DNA of 64,000 nt from Rhizobium grahamii CCGE 502 (lineage in GTDB: Bacteria > Pseudomonadota > Alphaproteobacteria > Rhizobiales > Rhizobiaceae). The notes under the pieces are model-generated. The model was not told where the DNA came from. It saw only the letters and a list, made by a program, of their open reading frames with translations, and ran no database searches. Positions 18,249 through 27,310 of the stretch are shown piece by piece. The stretch lies in NCBI RefSeq assembly GCF_000298315.2, contig NZ_AEYE02000031.1:1-64000 (forward strand), in the 5' to 3' direction. Positions within the stretch are counted from its first letter, which is position 1. The number at the start of each line of letters is the position of its first letter. A program made the translations under genes and the position numbers.

Positions 18249-18581
18249 TTGTTGCAGAACACCGCGAGGGGAATTTCGATCGGTCGGCTGATGGCCGCAA
18301 TGACGAGTGCGGCGCTACTTGGCGCCTGCACACCGACGCCGCCGGCGCCTGAAAGCATGGCACGCACCACGCTGCAGACGGCACCGGCGGATCTGCAGCT
18401 GCTCTGCGCCAATTCCGCTGCCGGGGTTGCCGGTCCGAACGCCAAGGTACTGCCCACGGCCTCTCGGCAATTGCCTGACGGGACCTTCGGCGTCGATCTC
18501 GATGCCGGCGGCAAGAAGTTCTCGTGTGTCGTTGACAACAATGGCACCGTCCGGTCGGTGCAGCCGGCGCAGTCTGGCTGA
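18249..18581 (+). CDS. Small putative lipoprotein
   Basis: A 110-residue protein with a lipobox LGAC near residues 24-27 after a hydrophobic stretch, then a proline-rich linker (TPTPPAPES) and a short domain containing two cysteines (LLCANS and FSCVVDNNG). The likely start is TTG at 18249 or 18252 behind GGGGGACAGGA; an ATG at 18291 would shorten the signal. Function unknown. Confidence 0.65.
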   Translation: MLQNTARGISIGRLMAAMTSAALLGACTPTPPAPESMARTTLQTAPADLQLLCANSAAGVAGPNAKVLPTASRQLPDGTFGVDLDAGGKKFSCVVDNNGTVRSVQPAQSG

Positions 18582-18582
18582 T

Positions 18583-18608
18583 GGCACGCCCGCGAGATCG
18601 GGCGTGCC
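18583..18608. terminator. Hairpin between convergent genes
   Basis: GGCACGCCC and GGGCGTGCC form a 9-bp stem with an 8-base loop, sitting just past the lipoprotein stop and facing the convergent GH2 gene end. There is no T-run, so it may be a weak bidirectional terminator. Confidence 0.5.
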
Positions 18609-18618
18609 GGCAATATCC

Positions 18619-20862
18619 TCAAACGGCAGTCAGTTCGATCTTGACCGCGGGGAAACGGCTGGAGTTCGCCTGTACGCCGATCGTACCTGTCAATCCGGTT
18701 GCCTCCAACCAGAAGCCGGCAGTGCCGCCCTGTAGCGGAATCGATGCCGGTCCGACGATCCTTGCCGGTCCATCGACCTGCACGGTGACATTGTCATTCA
18801 TGAAGGGCAGGCGCTGTCCCATCTGATCGAGCGTGCGGATGATGACGCGAGTCGCATCGCGTTCGCGGGCCTTCAGCGTCGTGCTGTCGGCGACGACCTG
18901 CAGCGTTGTTGGCAGCGGATCGGCCGCGAGGGTCATGCTTGCGACGGGTTCGCCGGCAATGTAGCCGGTGAATTCGCCATCGATCCATTCAAGCCCCCAG
19001 GTGCCAAGCTCATCAGCCGTGAAATGACGATGATCGAGGACGATAGGCGGGTGTGGCAGATACGGGTAGTTCTCGCGGTCCGGGCCGATCCTCTTCGTCA
19101 GCGAACCGTACCGCAATTCGATCTCGTCGCAGTTGGTCAGAATGATCAACGGCAGAACGCCGCCGATATTGCGCTCACCGCGCGCCCAGAAGGTGACCGG
19201 CTTCATGACGACCTCGTCAGATGGATCGCATTGGCTGGCATAGACATAGGCAGCAAACTTCGGTTCGCGGAACATGTCCATGACGCCGTGGTAGCAGATG
19301 CGGTCGCCGGAGCCGAAGTCCTTGTGGGTGTTGTAGTCGAACATGCACCAGCCGATCGCACCCGCGATATCAGGATCACCATAGGCCGCGTTCAACACCT
19401 CGAGATGCCGGCGTACGTGCTCGGCCTGCCGTGCCTCCTGGTCGTAGATCTTGGTGGGATACATGTGGCCACCGAACTCGGTGATCATGTAAGGCACCTT
19501 ATACGACAGGCCGGTGGATTCCTGCTGCGGGCGAAGCGCTGTGCGCGGGCGGTTATTGCCGGGCAGCTCCTCGTTGCCGAGGATGAAGTCGTTCATCGTA
19601 TAGACGTCTTCCAGAAGTTCGCTGTCCGTTATGTAGCGGACGCCGCCGGTCTGTCGCGTATGGTCGAGCTCCCGGGCAAGTCGGTTCGTCTCGACATAGA
19701 AGTCGTGACTATCCTGTGACTCGTTGATGCGAACGCCCCAGATGATGATCGAGGGATGGTTCCAGTCGCGTTCGATCATGCGACGGACGTTGCGGATCGA
19801 TTCCTGCTGCCACTCCTCGTCGCCGATATGCTGCCAGCCCGGAATTTCCTCGAAGACCAGAAGACCGATGCGATCGCACCGATCGAGGAACCACTTCGAT
19901 TGCGGATAGTGCGAGGTGCGGACGATGTTGCACTTCAGCACCGATTTCATGATGTCCGCGTCGCGCTCCTGGGCGGATCTGCCCGCGGCATAGCCGACAT
20001 AGGGGAAAGCCTGGTGGCGGTTGAGACCACGCAGCTTCAGCGGACGGCCGTTCAGAAGAAAACCTTCGGTCGTGAACTCGGCGGTGCGGAAGCCGAAGTT
20101 CGACGAGACCCGGTCGGACCCATGGCTTGTCTTCAATTCGACGGTGATTTCGTAGAGTGCCGGGTCGTCGATGTCCCAGAGCGATATGCCGGTCAGGCCG
20201 TCGAAAACGAGCGTAGGATTTTCGCCGGTCGTTTCTGCGGACACGGTGGCGAGCACGCGCCCATCTCCATCCTTCAGCGATGCCGATACGGAGCCCAGGA
20301 AGGTGAGCTGTTGCGGATTGGCAAGATCGATACGCACGCTTGCCGACTTTTCCTCCGCCTGCACGTTGTGGGTTTCGATCTTCAGGTTGGCAACCGAGAT
20401 AGGGTCCGTGACCTTTAGCCAGACGTCCCGATAGATGCCGGCATAGGTGAGGTAGTCGATACGACCGCCGAAGGGCGGAATCGCGGGGTTTTCGCTCCCG
20501 TCGATCTTTACGGTGACCAGATTGTCGCCGATGACCAGCCTGCCGGTGAGGCGGGCCTCGAATGGCGTGTAGCCATCCTTGTGGGCGATGATTTCGTCGC
20601 CGTTGAGATAAACGACGGCATCGGCCATGGCGGCGTCGAAGACCAGCGAAACCTCGCGACCCTCGAACTCCGGCATCCAGCGCAGGATCTTTTGATAGGT
20701 GAATGCCCGCTGGTAGCTTTTCTCGTCGAAGTAGTTGAAAGGCAGCTCAACGGCCGTATGCGGCAGGCTGACGGTCGCCGCGCCGTCGAAGCCCTCGAGC
20801 AGACGCTGGCCGAAGCCCTCATGGAAACTCCAACTCTCGTTGAAAGAAACGACGGAACGCAT
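18619..20862 (-). CDS. Glycoside hydrolase family 2 (beta-glucuronidase/beta-galactosidase-like)
   Basis: A 747-residue retaining exo-glycosidase. An N-terminal sugar-binding sandwich (about 1-165) is followed by an Ig-like domain, a TIM barrel (about 270-560) and a C-terminal beta domain. The barrel shows LRGLNRHQAFPY, SHYPQSKWFLDRCDRIG, the acid/base in INES (Glu381) and the nucleophile in ITEFGGHM (Glu462). The sugar specificity cannot be read from sequence. No signal peptide is seen, so it is likely cytoplasmic. ATG at 20862 follows GGGAG; an upstream TTG at 20928 lacks support. It is the last gene of the lactonase/SDR/dioxygenase cluster. Confidence 0.88.
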   Translation of the reverse strand: MRSVVSFNESWSFHEGFGQRLLEGFDGAATVSLPHTAVELPFNYFDEKSYQRAFTYQKILRWMPEFEGREVSLVFDAAMADAVVYLNGDEIIAHKDGYTPFEARLTGRLVIGDNLVTVKIDGSENPAIPPFGGRIDYLTYAGIYRDVWLKVTDPISVANLKIETHNVQAEEKSASVRIDLANPQQLTFLGSVSASLKDGDGRVLATVSAETTGENPTLVFDGLTGISLWDIDDPALYEITVELKTSHGSDRVSSNFGFRTAEFTTEGFLLNGRPLKLRGLNRHQAFPYVGYAAGRSAQERDADIMKSVLKCNIVRTSHYPQSKWFLDRCDRIGLLVFEEIPGWQHIGDEEWQQESIRNVRRMIERDWNHPSIIIWGVRINESQDSHDFYVETNRLARELDHTRQTGGVRYITDSELLEDVYTMNDFILGNEELPGNNRPRTALRPQQESTGLSYKVPYMITEFGGHMYPTKIYDQEARQAEHVRRHLEVLNAAYGDPDIAGAIGWCMFDYNTHKDFGSGDRICYHGVMDMFREPKFAAYVYASQCDPSDEVVMKPVTFWARGERNIGGVLPLIILTNCDEIELRYGSLTKRIGPDRENYPYLPHPPIVLDHRHFTADELGTWGLEWIDGEFTGYIAGEPVASMTLAADPLPTTLQVVADSTTLKARERDATRVIIRTLDQMGQRLPFMNDNVTVQVDGPARIVGPASIPLQGGTAGFWLEATGLTGTIGVQANSSRFPAVKIELTAV

Positions 20863-20955
20863 ATCAGGCTCCCATGGAAAAAGCGTTGCGAACGGATTGG
20901 CGCCGTTGAAGGGCGCAGGAAAATTCAAGCATCGGTGGGTCTTTCCGCGTGGAGA

Positions 20956-20973
20956 TGCCTAGCTTGCTAGGCA
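20956..20973. repeat. 18-bp near-continuous palindrome between SMP-30 and GH2 genes
   Basis: TGCCTAGC-tt-GCTAGGCA is a perfect 8-bp inverted repeat with a two-base centre, in the 148-base gap upstream of the GH2 gene. The tiny centre argues for a protein-binding site rather than an RNA hairpin. Confidence 0.6.
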
Positions 20974-21010
20974 CCGCTGACGTCCTGGTTCGATGGCGCG
21001 TGGTGCTATC

Positions 21011-21922
21011 CTATGGATACTGGGCGCCGTTGGTGGTGGTGTAAATCGAATAGAGCGATTGGGTGGCGGTGATGAAGAGGCGGTTCTTTTTCACGCCGCC
21101 GAAGGCGATGTTTGAGACCGTCTGCGGCACCTTGATCTTGCCGAGCAGTGTACCGTCGGGCGCGAAGCAGTGAACGCCATCGGCAGCACTGGTCCAGAGG
21201 TTGCCGCTGACATCGAAACGGAAACCATCCGGCACGCCGCTGTCGATCGAGCAAAAATACCGGCTGTTCGTGAGCCTTTTGCCATCGACGATGTCGAAAA
21301 CGCGAATGTGGCGGGGAACCTCGTGGTTACGGGAACCAGAATCGGCAATGTAGAGCTGCTTTTCATCAGGCGAAAAGGCGAGGCCGTTGGGTTGAATGAA
21401 ATCGGTGGCGACGGCCTCGATCTCCCCCGTCGGAGCGTCGATGCGGTAGACATTGCGGGTCTCCTGTTCGGGCTCGGCCTTGTGACCTTCATAGTCGGAC
21501 ATGATGCCGTAGCTCGGATCGGTGAACCAGATCGAACCGTCCGACTTGACGACGACGTCGTTCGGAGAGTTCAGGCGCTTGCCGCCATAGCTGTCGGCCA
21601 GGACAGTGATGCGGCCGTCGAATTCGGTACGGGTGACGCGCCGGCCGCCATGCTCGCAGGAGATCAGCCGGCCCTGGCGGTCGCGGGTGTTGCCGTTGAC
21701 GTAATTGGACGGTGAGCGGAAAACCGTGACACTGCCATCGGGCACCCAACGCATCATCCGTTCATTGGGGATGTCGCTCCAGATCAGGCAATTCAGGTCC
21801 GAGAACCAGACGGGGCCTTCTGCCCAGCGGCAACCGCTATAGAGTTCCTCCAGCCGGGCGCTGCCTGCAATCAAGCCACTGAAGCGATCGTCACGGACGT
21901 CATAGAGCGCATCTTCCGACAC
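21011..21922 (-). CDS. SMP-30/gluconolactonase/LRE family lactonase
   Basis: A 303-residue six-bladed propeller hydrolase that opens sugar lactones. Likely metal ligands are in WAEGPVW (Glu), LNSPNDVVV (Asn), FIQPNGLAFSPDE (Asn) and VPDGFRFD (Asp). The start is GTG at 21922 with GGGAGGAG upstream; the open frame continues further but that part lies outside the conserved domain. It sits between the GH2 and SDR genes on the same strand, consistent with oxidation of a released sugar followed by lactone opening. Confidence 0.88.
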   Translation of the reverse strand: MSEDALYDVRDDRFSGLIAGSARLEELYSGCRWAEGPVWFSDLNCLIWSDIPNERMMRWVPDGSVTVFRSPSNYVNGNTRDRQGRLISCEHGGRRVTRTEFDGRITVLADSYGGKRLNSPNDVVVKSDGSIWFTDPSYGIMSDYEGHKAEPEQETRNVYRIDAPTGEIEAVATDFIQPNGLAFSPDEKQLYIADSGSRNHEVPRHIRVFDIVDGKRLTNSRYFCSIDSGVPDGFRFDVSGNLWTSAADGVHCFAPDGTLLGKIKVPQTVSNIAFGGVKKNRLFITATQSLYSIYTTTNGAQYP

Positions 21923-21960
21923 AGGCCAGCTCCTCCCAAAGCGATGTGATGACGCTCTTC

Positions 21961-21974
21961 GTAAACGTAAACGG
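21961..21974. promoter_or_regulatory. Direct repeat of a LacI-like half-site upstream of the lactonase gene
   Basis: The plus strand reads GTAAACGTAAACGG, two copies of GTAAAC in tandem, in the 103-base gap upstream of the lactonase gene. It resembles a LacI half-site but is not palindromic, so it is only a candidate operator. Confidence 0.3.
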
Positions 21975-22025
21975 TGATGTGTTCCAGAGCCGGGCGCCGG
22001 CAAAGGCGTCCGGCTTCGCATTTTT

Positions 22026-22847
22026 TCAGAGGGCTGTGTCCGGATGCGGCGAACCGTCATAGGCACCCCAGATCGATTGGTCGAAGCAGATCATCGATCC
22101 GGTCATGAGGCCGGATTCCGCCGAGGAAAGATAGGCGCAGGCGCGTGCCACTTCCTCGGGATCGACGAGGCGACCGAACGGCTGGCTGGCCGCCGCTTTT
22201 TCGAGCCAGTCCGCCGGTGCTCCGTGGAATTCCCGCTGAATGCGATCCTCACCCTCGGATGCCATCCAGCCGATGTTGAGGCCATTGACGCGGATGCGGT
22301 TGCGAAGAAGCGCGTAGGCGGTGTTCTTCGTGAGGGTTTCCAAGGCGCCCTTGGAGGCGCAATAGGCGGCGATGAAGGGCTGCCCTGCCTTGGCCGACAT
22401 GGAGCCGATATTGACGATGGTGCCCTCGATCTTCTCGCGCCGCATTACCTTCACCGTTTCCTGCATCAGAAAGAACGGCGCGCGGACGTTGATGGCGAAC
22501 ATGGCGTCGAAGAGTTCCGGGCTGGTATCGAGGATGGTGCCGCGGTCGGTGATGGCGGCGGCGTTCACCAGCGCATCGACGCGGCCAAACGTCTGGTCGC
22601 AGACATGAACGACGTTTTTCGCATCCTCGACCTTGCCAAGATCGGCCTTCACGTAAACGACCTTGACTCCGGTGGCGGCGGCGATCTCGTCGGCTTTCGC
22701 CTTACCCTTCTGCTCGTTGCGCCCGCAAATGACGAGGCCTTTGGCCCCGCGCTCGGCAAAGAGGCGGGCGATTGTCGCGCCAAGCCCTTGCGTACCGCCT
22801 GTTACGATCGCGATTTTGCCGTCGAGGCGGCTGTGGTCTGTTGTCAT
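22026..22847 (-). CDS. Short-chain dehydrogenase/reductase (SDR)
   Basis: A 273-residue NAD(P)-dependent oxidoreductase. The cofactor motif TGGTQGLG is at 16-23, NAA at about 95-97, Ser149 lies in NIGSMSAKAG, and the catalytic Tyr162/Lys166 are in YCASK. ATG at 22847 follows AAAGGAGGAG. It lies between the dioxygenase and lactonase genes on one strand. Oxidation of a sugar or sugar-derived alcohol is inferred from these neighbours; the substrate is unknown. Confidence 0.9.
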   Translation of the reverse strand: MTTDHSRLDGKIAIVTGGTQGLGATIARLFAERGAKGLVICGRNEQKGKAKADEIAAATGVKVVYVKADLGKVEDAKNVVHVCDQTFGRVDALVNAAAITDRGTILDTSPELFDAMFAINVRAPFFLMQETVKVMRREKIEGTIVNIGSMSAKAGQPFIAAYCASKGALETLTKNTAYALLRNRIRVNGLNIGWMASEGEDRIQREFHGAPADWLEKAAASQPFGRLVDPEEVARACAYLSSAESGLMTGSMICFDQSIWGAYDGSPHPDTAL

Positions 22848-22932
22848 GCACTCCTCCTTTGAATGATGGTCAGTATGCCGAAAGCTCCCGACACCATGGG
22901 CGCCGGGAGCTAATTGTGTTGATGTGGATGCG

Positions 22933-24120
22933 TCAGCTCAGTCGCCGCTCGCTCTGTTGCGCCAGTGCCGATGTGAACCTTGCGTCGTCCCAATTCTCCT
23001 GCAGCGCCTCGTGCATCAGCTGCGCTTGCGTCTTTGGCGCAAGACCTCCAAGCGGTGGGTCGCGGTCGAGGTTGGTCGGGAACGAGTAGCCCTCGGCGCA
23101 AGCAGCAACCGCGTTGCCGACCTCGGCTCCGGACAGTTTCCCCCTCAGCGACTTCAATGCCGGGAACAGTTTTGCGCTCATGCGCTCGCGGTTCACGGTT
23201 TCCATTGCGCGACCGAATGCGGAAGAGACCTGCAGCAGATTGGCGACGCGCTTGATGTCGGTCGAGTGGTTCGTGCCGGCTGCGTGGAAGAGGGCCGGAT
23301 TGAAGAACACCACGTCTCCCTTTTCAAGCGGCAGCTGGACATGATGCGTCTCGAAGTAGTCTTTGAACTCCTGACGTTTCAGCGCGAGGTAGCCGGGCTC
23401 ATAGGTCTGGCTGTGCGGCAGGAAGAGGGTAGGGCCGCTTTCGAGTGGCATGTCGCAATGAGCGACCGCGCCCTGCAGCGTCAACACCGGCGAGAGCCTG
23501 TGCACGTGCGCAGGGAACTGCTCGATCACCTTGGAGGACTGGAAGCCGAGATGGTAGTCGCGGTGCGCGGATTGTGCCGCGCCACCCGGATTGACCCGGT
23601 TGACCTGGGCGGTCATCTGGTAGCTCGGGCCGAGCCAGGCCTCGCTCGCGATCGCGACGATTGGATTTGCATAGTATTCTGCGAAATTCTCGGGATCGGC
23701 GAGGCAGTGCTTTTCCAGCGAGTTCCAGATGCGGTCATTGGCGCCTGGCTTGGCAAAGTGATCGCCGCCGCCGGTTGCGGTCCGATGCTGCTCCTCGATG
23801 ATCTCGTCGAATATTGCGCTGGCACGGTCGATGATACCGGTATCCTTATAAGCGCGCTTGAAAACCACAACACCCGGACCTTCGCCAAAGGCTTCGCAGA
23901 TCTCGGCGAGAACGGCTCTCCGGTCTTCGGGGCTGGCGATCGCGGTAATGACCTTGGCACTGTCATAGATCAGAATGTTCTTCTCGACGGCGTCAGCTGT
24001 CGGATAGTCGGCCAGAACCGTCGTCTTCTCGGCAAGCTTGCGAAAGTCGGCGAGATCGCAGGAATCCTCGGTCAGCCAGACGCGATCGGCGCGCAGTTTC
24101 TGTAGGTTGTCGGTTTTCAT
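22933..24120 (-). CDS. Phytanoyl-CoA dioxygenase (PhyH) family Fe(II)/2-oxoglutarate oxygenase
   Basis: A 395-residue non-haem iron oxygenase. The iron triad appears as His186 and Asp188 in SAHRDYH and the distal His279 in NPALFHAAGTN, with Arg290 about ten residues later as the likely 2-oxoglutarate anchor. ATG at 24120 is preceded by GGGAGGAG; an ATG ten codons upstream overlaps that site. It is the promoter-proximal gene of the cluster and is divergent from a LacI regulator. The substrate is unknown; hydroxylation or oxidative demethylation of a glycoside or aglycone is conceivable. Confidence 0.85.
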   Translation of the reverse strand: MKTDNLQKLRADRVWLTEDSCDLADFRKLAEKTTVLADYPTADAVEKNILIYDSAKVITAIASPEDRRAVLAEICEAFGEGPGVVVFKRAYKDTGIIDRASAIFDEIIEEQHRTATGGGDHFAKPGANDRIWNSLEKHCLADPENFAEYYANPIVAIASEAWLGPSYQMTAQVNRVNPGGAAQSAHRDYHLGFQSSKVIEQFPAHVHRLSPVLTLQGAVAHCDMPLESGPTLFLPHSQTYEPGYLALKRQEFKDYFETHHVQLPLEKGDVVFFNPALFHAAGTNHSTDIKRVANLLQVSSAFGRAMETVNRERMSAKLFPALKSLRGKLSGAEVGNAVAACAEGYSFPTNLDRDPPLGGLAPKTQAQLMHEALQENWDDARFTSALAQQSERRLS

Positions 24121-24149
24121 CAGGTGCTCCTCCCGTTCCGATGAGGGCA

Positions 24150-24176
24150 CTATACGCCGCGGACTGGCGTGTTATA
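24150..24176. promoter_or_regulatory. Imperfect inverted repeat in the PhyH/LacI divergent promoter region
   Basis: CTATACGCC and GGCGTGTTATAG form an imperfect dyad (one extra base in the right arm) between the two divergent starts. It is the best candidate operator for the LacI regulator at 24215. Confidence 0.4.
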
Positions 24177-24214
24177 GATCAGGAACCCATCAAAAAACCA
24201 TCAAGACGGTCTGC

Positions 24215-25237
24215 GTGGCACATCGGTTTCTCGTCAAGGATATCGCCTTCCAAGCCGGGCTGAGCACCGCGACTGTGGACCGCGTTCTCAACGGCAGGAG
24301 CGGCGTCAGGCATCAGACGACGATGCGGGTGCAGGCTGCGATCGCGGAGCTCGAAAAGCAGCAGATCGGTGGAGAGGTGAGCGGAAGGAAGCTCGCCATC
24401 GACGTCGTCATGGAAACGCCAGAACGCTTCAGCACGGCCGTTCGCGATGCTTTCGAAGCGGAGGTCGCCACGTTCCTGCCAACGGTTTTTCGGTGCCGCT
24501 TCCATTTTGCTGAGGTGATGAAGCAGGCTGAACTGGTGCAACTGCTCGACCGGATCCGGCTGCGCGGCACCAACGGCATCGTCTTGAAGGCCCCGGATGT
24601 TCCTGAGGTCGCCGCTGCCGTTTCCAGGGCAACGGATGCTGGAATTCCGGTGGTCACGCTGGTGACGGACCTGCCAAATTCGTCGCGCAGCGCTTACGCC
24701 GGGGCCGACAACCGCGCAGCCGGAGAGACGGCCGCTTATCTCATCGGCGAGCATTTTGACAAAGCGCCGGGGCGCGTCCTCGTTACGCTATCCAGCGGGC
24801 GGTTTCGCGGCGAGGAAGAGCGGGAGATCGGCTTTCGTCGTGTTCTGCGTGAACGCTATCCGCTCATCTCGGTAACCGAAATCAGCGAAGGGCATGGCAC
24901 GGACGTGGCGACGGGCACGCTGGCGGCTCGAGCAATCGCGGCAGATCCGGCGATCAACGCTGTCTATTCCATCGGCGGCGGAAACAGGGCGGTGCTTGCG
25001 GCCTTCGAGGCGGCGCAACGGCCGGTCAGGATCTTCGTCGCACATGATCTCGACGCCGACAATCGCGCACTGCTCACAGCTCGCAAGATCAGCTTCGTGC
25101 TGCACCATGATCTGCGCACGGATGCCCGCTCGGCCTTTCGCGCCGTGATGAGCCGCTCGGCGAGGGGCGGAATTGCGGCTCGCGCATTGTCGTCGGTGGA
25201 AATTGTCACACCTTACAACATGCCTGCCATGGGTTGA
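24215..25237 (+). CDS. LacI family regulator, divergent from the GH2/lactonase/SDR/PhyH cluster
   Basis: A 340-residue regulator. The DNA-binding head FLVKDIAFQAGLSTATVDRVLNGR is followed by a sugar-binding effector domain (IDVVMETPERFS to NAVYSIGGGNRAVLAAFE). GTG at 24215 is chosen because the protein then begins VAHRFLVKDIA, the usual family start; the longer open frame overlaps the PhyH gene. It presumably controls the divergent catabolic genes. Confidence 0.87.
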   Translation: MAHRFLVKDIAFQAGLSTATVDRVLNGRSGVRHQTTMRVQAAIAELEKQQIGGEVSGRKLAIDVVMETPERFSTAVRDAFEAEVATFLPTVFRCRFHFAEVMKQAELVQLLDRIRLRGTNGIVLKAPDVPEVAAAVSRATDAGIPVVTLVTDLPNSSRSAYAGADNRAAGETAAYLIGEHFDKAPGRVLVTLSSGRFRGEEEREIGFRRVLRERYPLISVTEISEGHGTDVATGTLAARAIAADPAINAVYSIGGGNRAVLAAFEAAQRPVRIFVAHDLDADNRALLTARKISFVLHHDLRTDARSAFRAVMSRSARGGIAARALSSVEIVTPYNMPAMG

Positions 25238-25299
25238 GGTTTGCCTTTCCCTTGTCGGCGAAATCGCGATACAGCTTTCGCACGAGCGAGGGAAACAGC

Positions 25300-26517
25300 A
25301 TGGAATACAGTGATGTAGGGACCGTTGCGGCCTGGTTGACCGAGCAGGGGCTGAAGGGTGCCTCGGAAGCCGAACTGCTGATCGGGTTTTGTGAGGCCTG
25401 CCGTGAGCGCGGCCTGCCACTTGATCGCGGCATGGCCCTGATGGACACGCTTCATCCCGTGCACGAAGGCAGGGCGTTTCGCTGGGATAGCCGCGAGGAG
25501 ATCGAAGCCGAATTCGAGTATGGCCCCTCCAGCGATGGCGCGGCGCTGGAGAGTTGGCAGCGATCCGCCTTCTACTATCTTTGGGCCGGCGAAGAAAACG
25601 AGGTCAGACGGCGTATCGGCTTTGGCGATCCGACCGACTTCGTCATGCTCGAATCGATGCTCCAGCAGGGCCACACCGACTTCGTCGCGATGGTCCATCG
25701 GTTCGAGAAGGCGGGCACAATTGGCGAGATGGACTGCTTCTTCTCTCACTTCGCAACGCGCAGTCCCGAGGGGTTCTCAGACCACGACCTTATCATCCTG
25801 CGGAAGCTGGTGCCGGTCCTGGCGCTTGCGATCAAATGCATCGCGCTGGCGCGGATCGCGCGCACTATCGCCGAGGTATATCTCGGCGACGATGCTGCGC
25901 GGCAGGTGCTGGAAGGCAAGATCACGCGTGGTAAGTCGGAACGAATCTCCGCGGCCCTGTGGTTCTCGGATCTTCTGAACTACACCAAGATATCTGACAG
26001 CGCACCGCCTGAAGAGATTCTGCCGATGCTGAATGCCTACAGCGATGTGGTCATTTCCGCGATACACGAGGCAGGCGGCGATGTGTTGAAGCTGATCGGC
26101 GATGGGGTACTGGCGATCTTTAAGGCCGACCAGCCCGCCGAGGCCTGCGCCGCCTCGCTGCAAGCAGAGCGATTGCTGCGGCAGAAGCTGAAGGCGTTGA
26201 ACGAGGAGCGGGCGGAGGAAGGGCGCCCGACGACGGAGGTCTATATCGGCCTGCACATCGGCGATGTCTTCTACGGCAACATCGGCAGTCGCGAGCGGCT
26301 GGACTTCACCGTCATCGGACCGGCCGTCAACGAGGTCAGCCGGATTGCCTCGATGTGCCGATCGGTCGATCTCAACGTGCTGATGTCGTCGGAGTTTGCG
26401 GCGACGATCCCGGAAGGCGATCGCGGGGCCCTGGCCTGCATCGGCCGTTACGCACTTCGTGGCGTCAAGCGCGCGCAGGAGCTCTATACGCTCGACACCG
26501 CGCGGATCGAGATCTGA
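25300..26517 (+). CDS. Soluble class III adenylate/guanylate cyclase
   Basis: A 405-residue cytoplasmic cyclase without membrane segments. An N-terminal domain of about 200 residues (LTEQGLKGASEAELLIGFCEACRERG) is followed by a cyclase homology domain with LWFSDLLNYTKIS, LIGDGVLAIF and FTVIGPAVNEVSRI, containing both metal aspartates and the Asn/Arg pair. ATG at 25300 follows GAGGGAAA. It is not closely related to the two dCache cyclases in this window. The N-terminal region presumably senses a cytoplasmic signal. Confidence 0.85.
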   Translation: MEYSDVGTVAAWLTEQGLKGASEAELLIGFCEACRERGLPLDRGMALMDTLHPVHEGRAFRWDSREEIEAEFEYGPSSDGAALESWQRSAFYYLWAGEENEVRRRIGFGDPTDFVMLESMLQQGHTDFVAMVHRFEKAGTIGEMDCFFSHFATRSPEGFSDHDLIILRKLVPVLALAIKCIALARIARTIAEVYLGDDAARQVLEGKITRGKSERISAALWFSDLLNYTKISDSAPPEEILPMLNAYSDVVISAIHEAGGDVLKLIGDGVLAIFKADQPAEACAASLQAERLLRQKLKALNEERAEEGRPTTEVYIGLHIGDVFYGNIGSRERLDFTVIGPAVNEVSRIASMCRSVDLNVLMSSEFAATIPEGDRGALACIGRYALRGVKRAQELYTLDTARIEI

Positions 26518-26668
26518 CAGCTTCCTGCCTGCTTCTCGCTCGAAGAAATTTCACGGCGTTGTCGCCTTCCGCCGATAGAGGATTATATCGCGTCGAAGAG
26601 GCAGGTTGCCTCTCTCGGCTGGCGAAGCGGCGATAGCCCGCTTCCTCTAATCCAAACAGGAGGACGGC

Positions 26669-27100
26669 ATGCAGATCAATCGTACAGGTTCAGCGCAGTG
26701 GTCCGGTGGACTGAAGGACGGCAAGGGCCAGATTTCCACGCAGAGCGGCGCGCTAAAGCACTATCCTTATGGGTTCTCGAGTCGATTTGAAGGTATCCCC
26801 GGCACCAATCCGGAAGAGCTGATCGGTGCGGCGCATGCCGGGTGCTTCACGATGGCTCTCTCGCTCATCCTCGAGGAAGCCGGTCTCAAGGCGACCGACA
26901 TGGAGACCACGGCGAAGGTGACGCTCGAAAGCGTCGAAGGCGGCTTCGCCATCACGGCGATCCACCTTACGCTGACGGGAACGGTTCCGAACACCGATGA
27001 GAGGACGTTCATCGAACTCGCCAACAAGGCCAAGGCCGGATGCCCCGTATCGAAGGCACTCTCGGCAGTCCCGATCTCGCTTGATGTCAAGCTCGCCTGA
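26669..27100 (+). CDS. osmC: OsmC family peroxiredoxin
   Basis: A 143-residue organic hydroperoxide reductase. The two redox cysteines are Cys59 (AAHAGCF) and Cys125 (KAGCPVS), and the conserved PEELIGAAHA precedes the first. ATG at 26669 is preceded by AGGAGG. It appears to be a single-gene unit followed by a possible terminator. Role: detoxification of organic peroxides in the cytoplasm. Confidence 0.93.
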   Translation: MQINRTGSAQWSGGLKDGKGQISTQSGALKHYPYGFSSRFEGIPGTNPEELIGAAHAGCFTMALSLILEEAGLKATDMETTAKVTLESVEGGFAITAIHLTLTGTVPNTDERTFIELANKAKAGCPVSKALSAVPISLDVKLA

Positions 27101-27117
27101 GCGATGACCTAAGACCG

Positions 27118-27142
27118 AGTGCCGGGCGTCAGCGTCGGCACT
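27118..27142 (+). terminator. Putative terminator of osmC
   Basis: AGTGCCG and CGGCACT form a 7-bp stem with an 11-base loop, followed by ttgtc rather than a full T-run, 18 bases after the osmC stop. Confidence 0.45.
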
Positions 27143-27310
27143 TTGTCGTCCGCCTGGCTCTTCCAGACCCATACATCTGAAGGCAATTGCGCCGTTGCTT
27201 AGCCAGCGGGCGATACCGCTTGCCTACCGCATCCTGCATACATCGCCCACGGGAACGCAGTGACTTCCCTACCTTGGACGTTGTCCCGTTCCCAAGAAAA
27301 CCTTGACATA

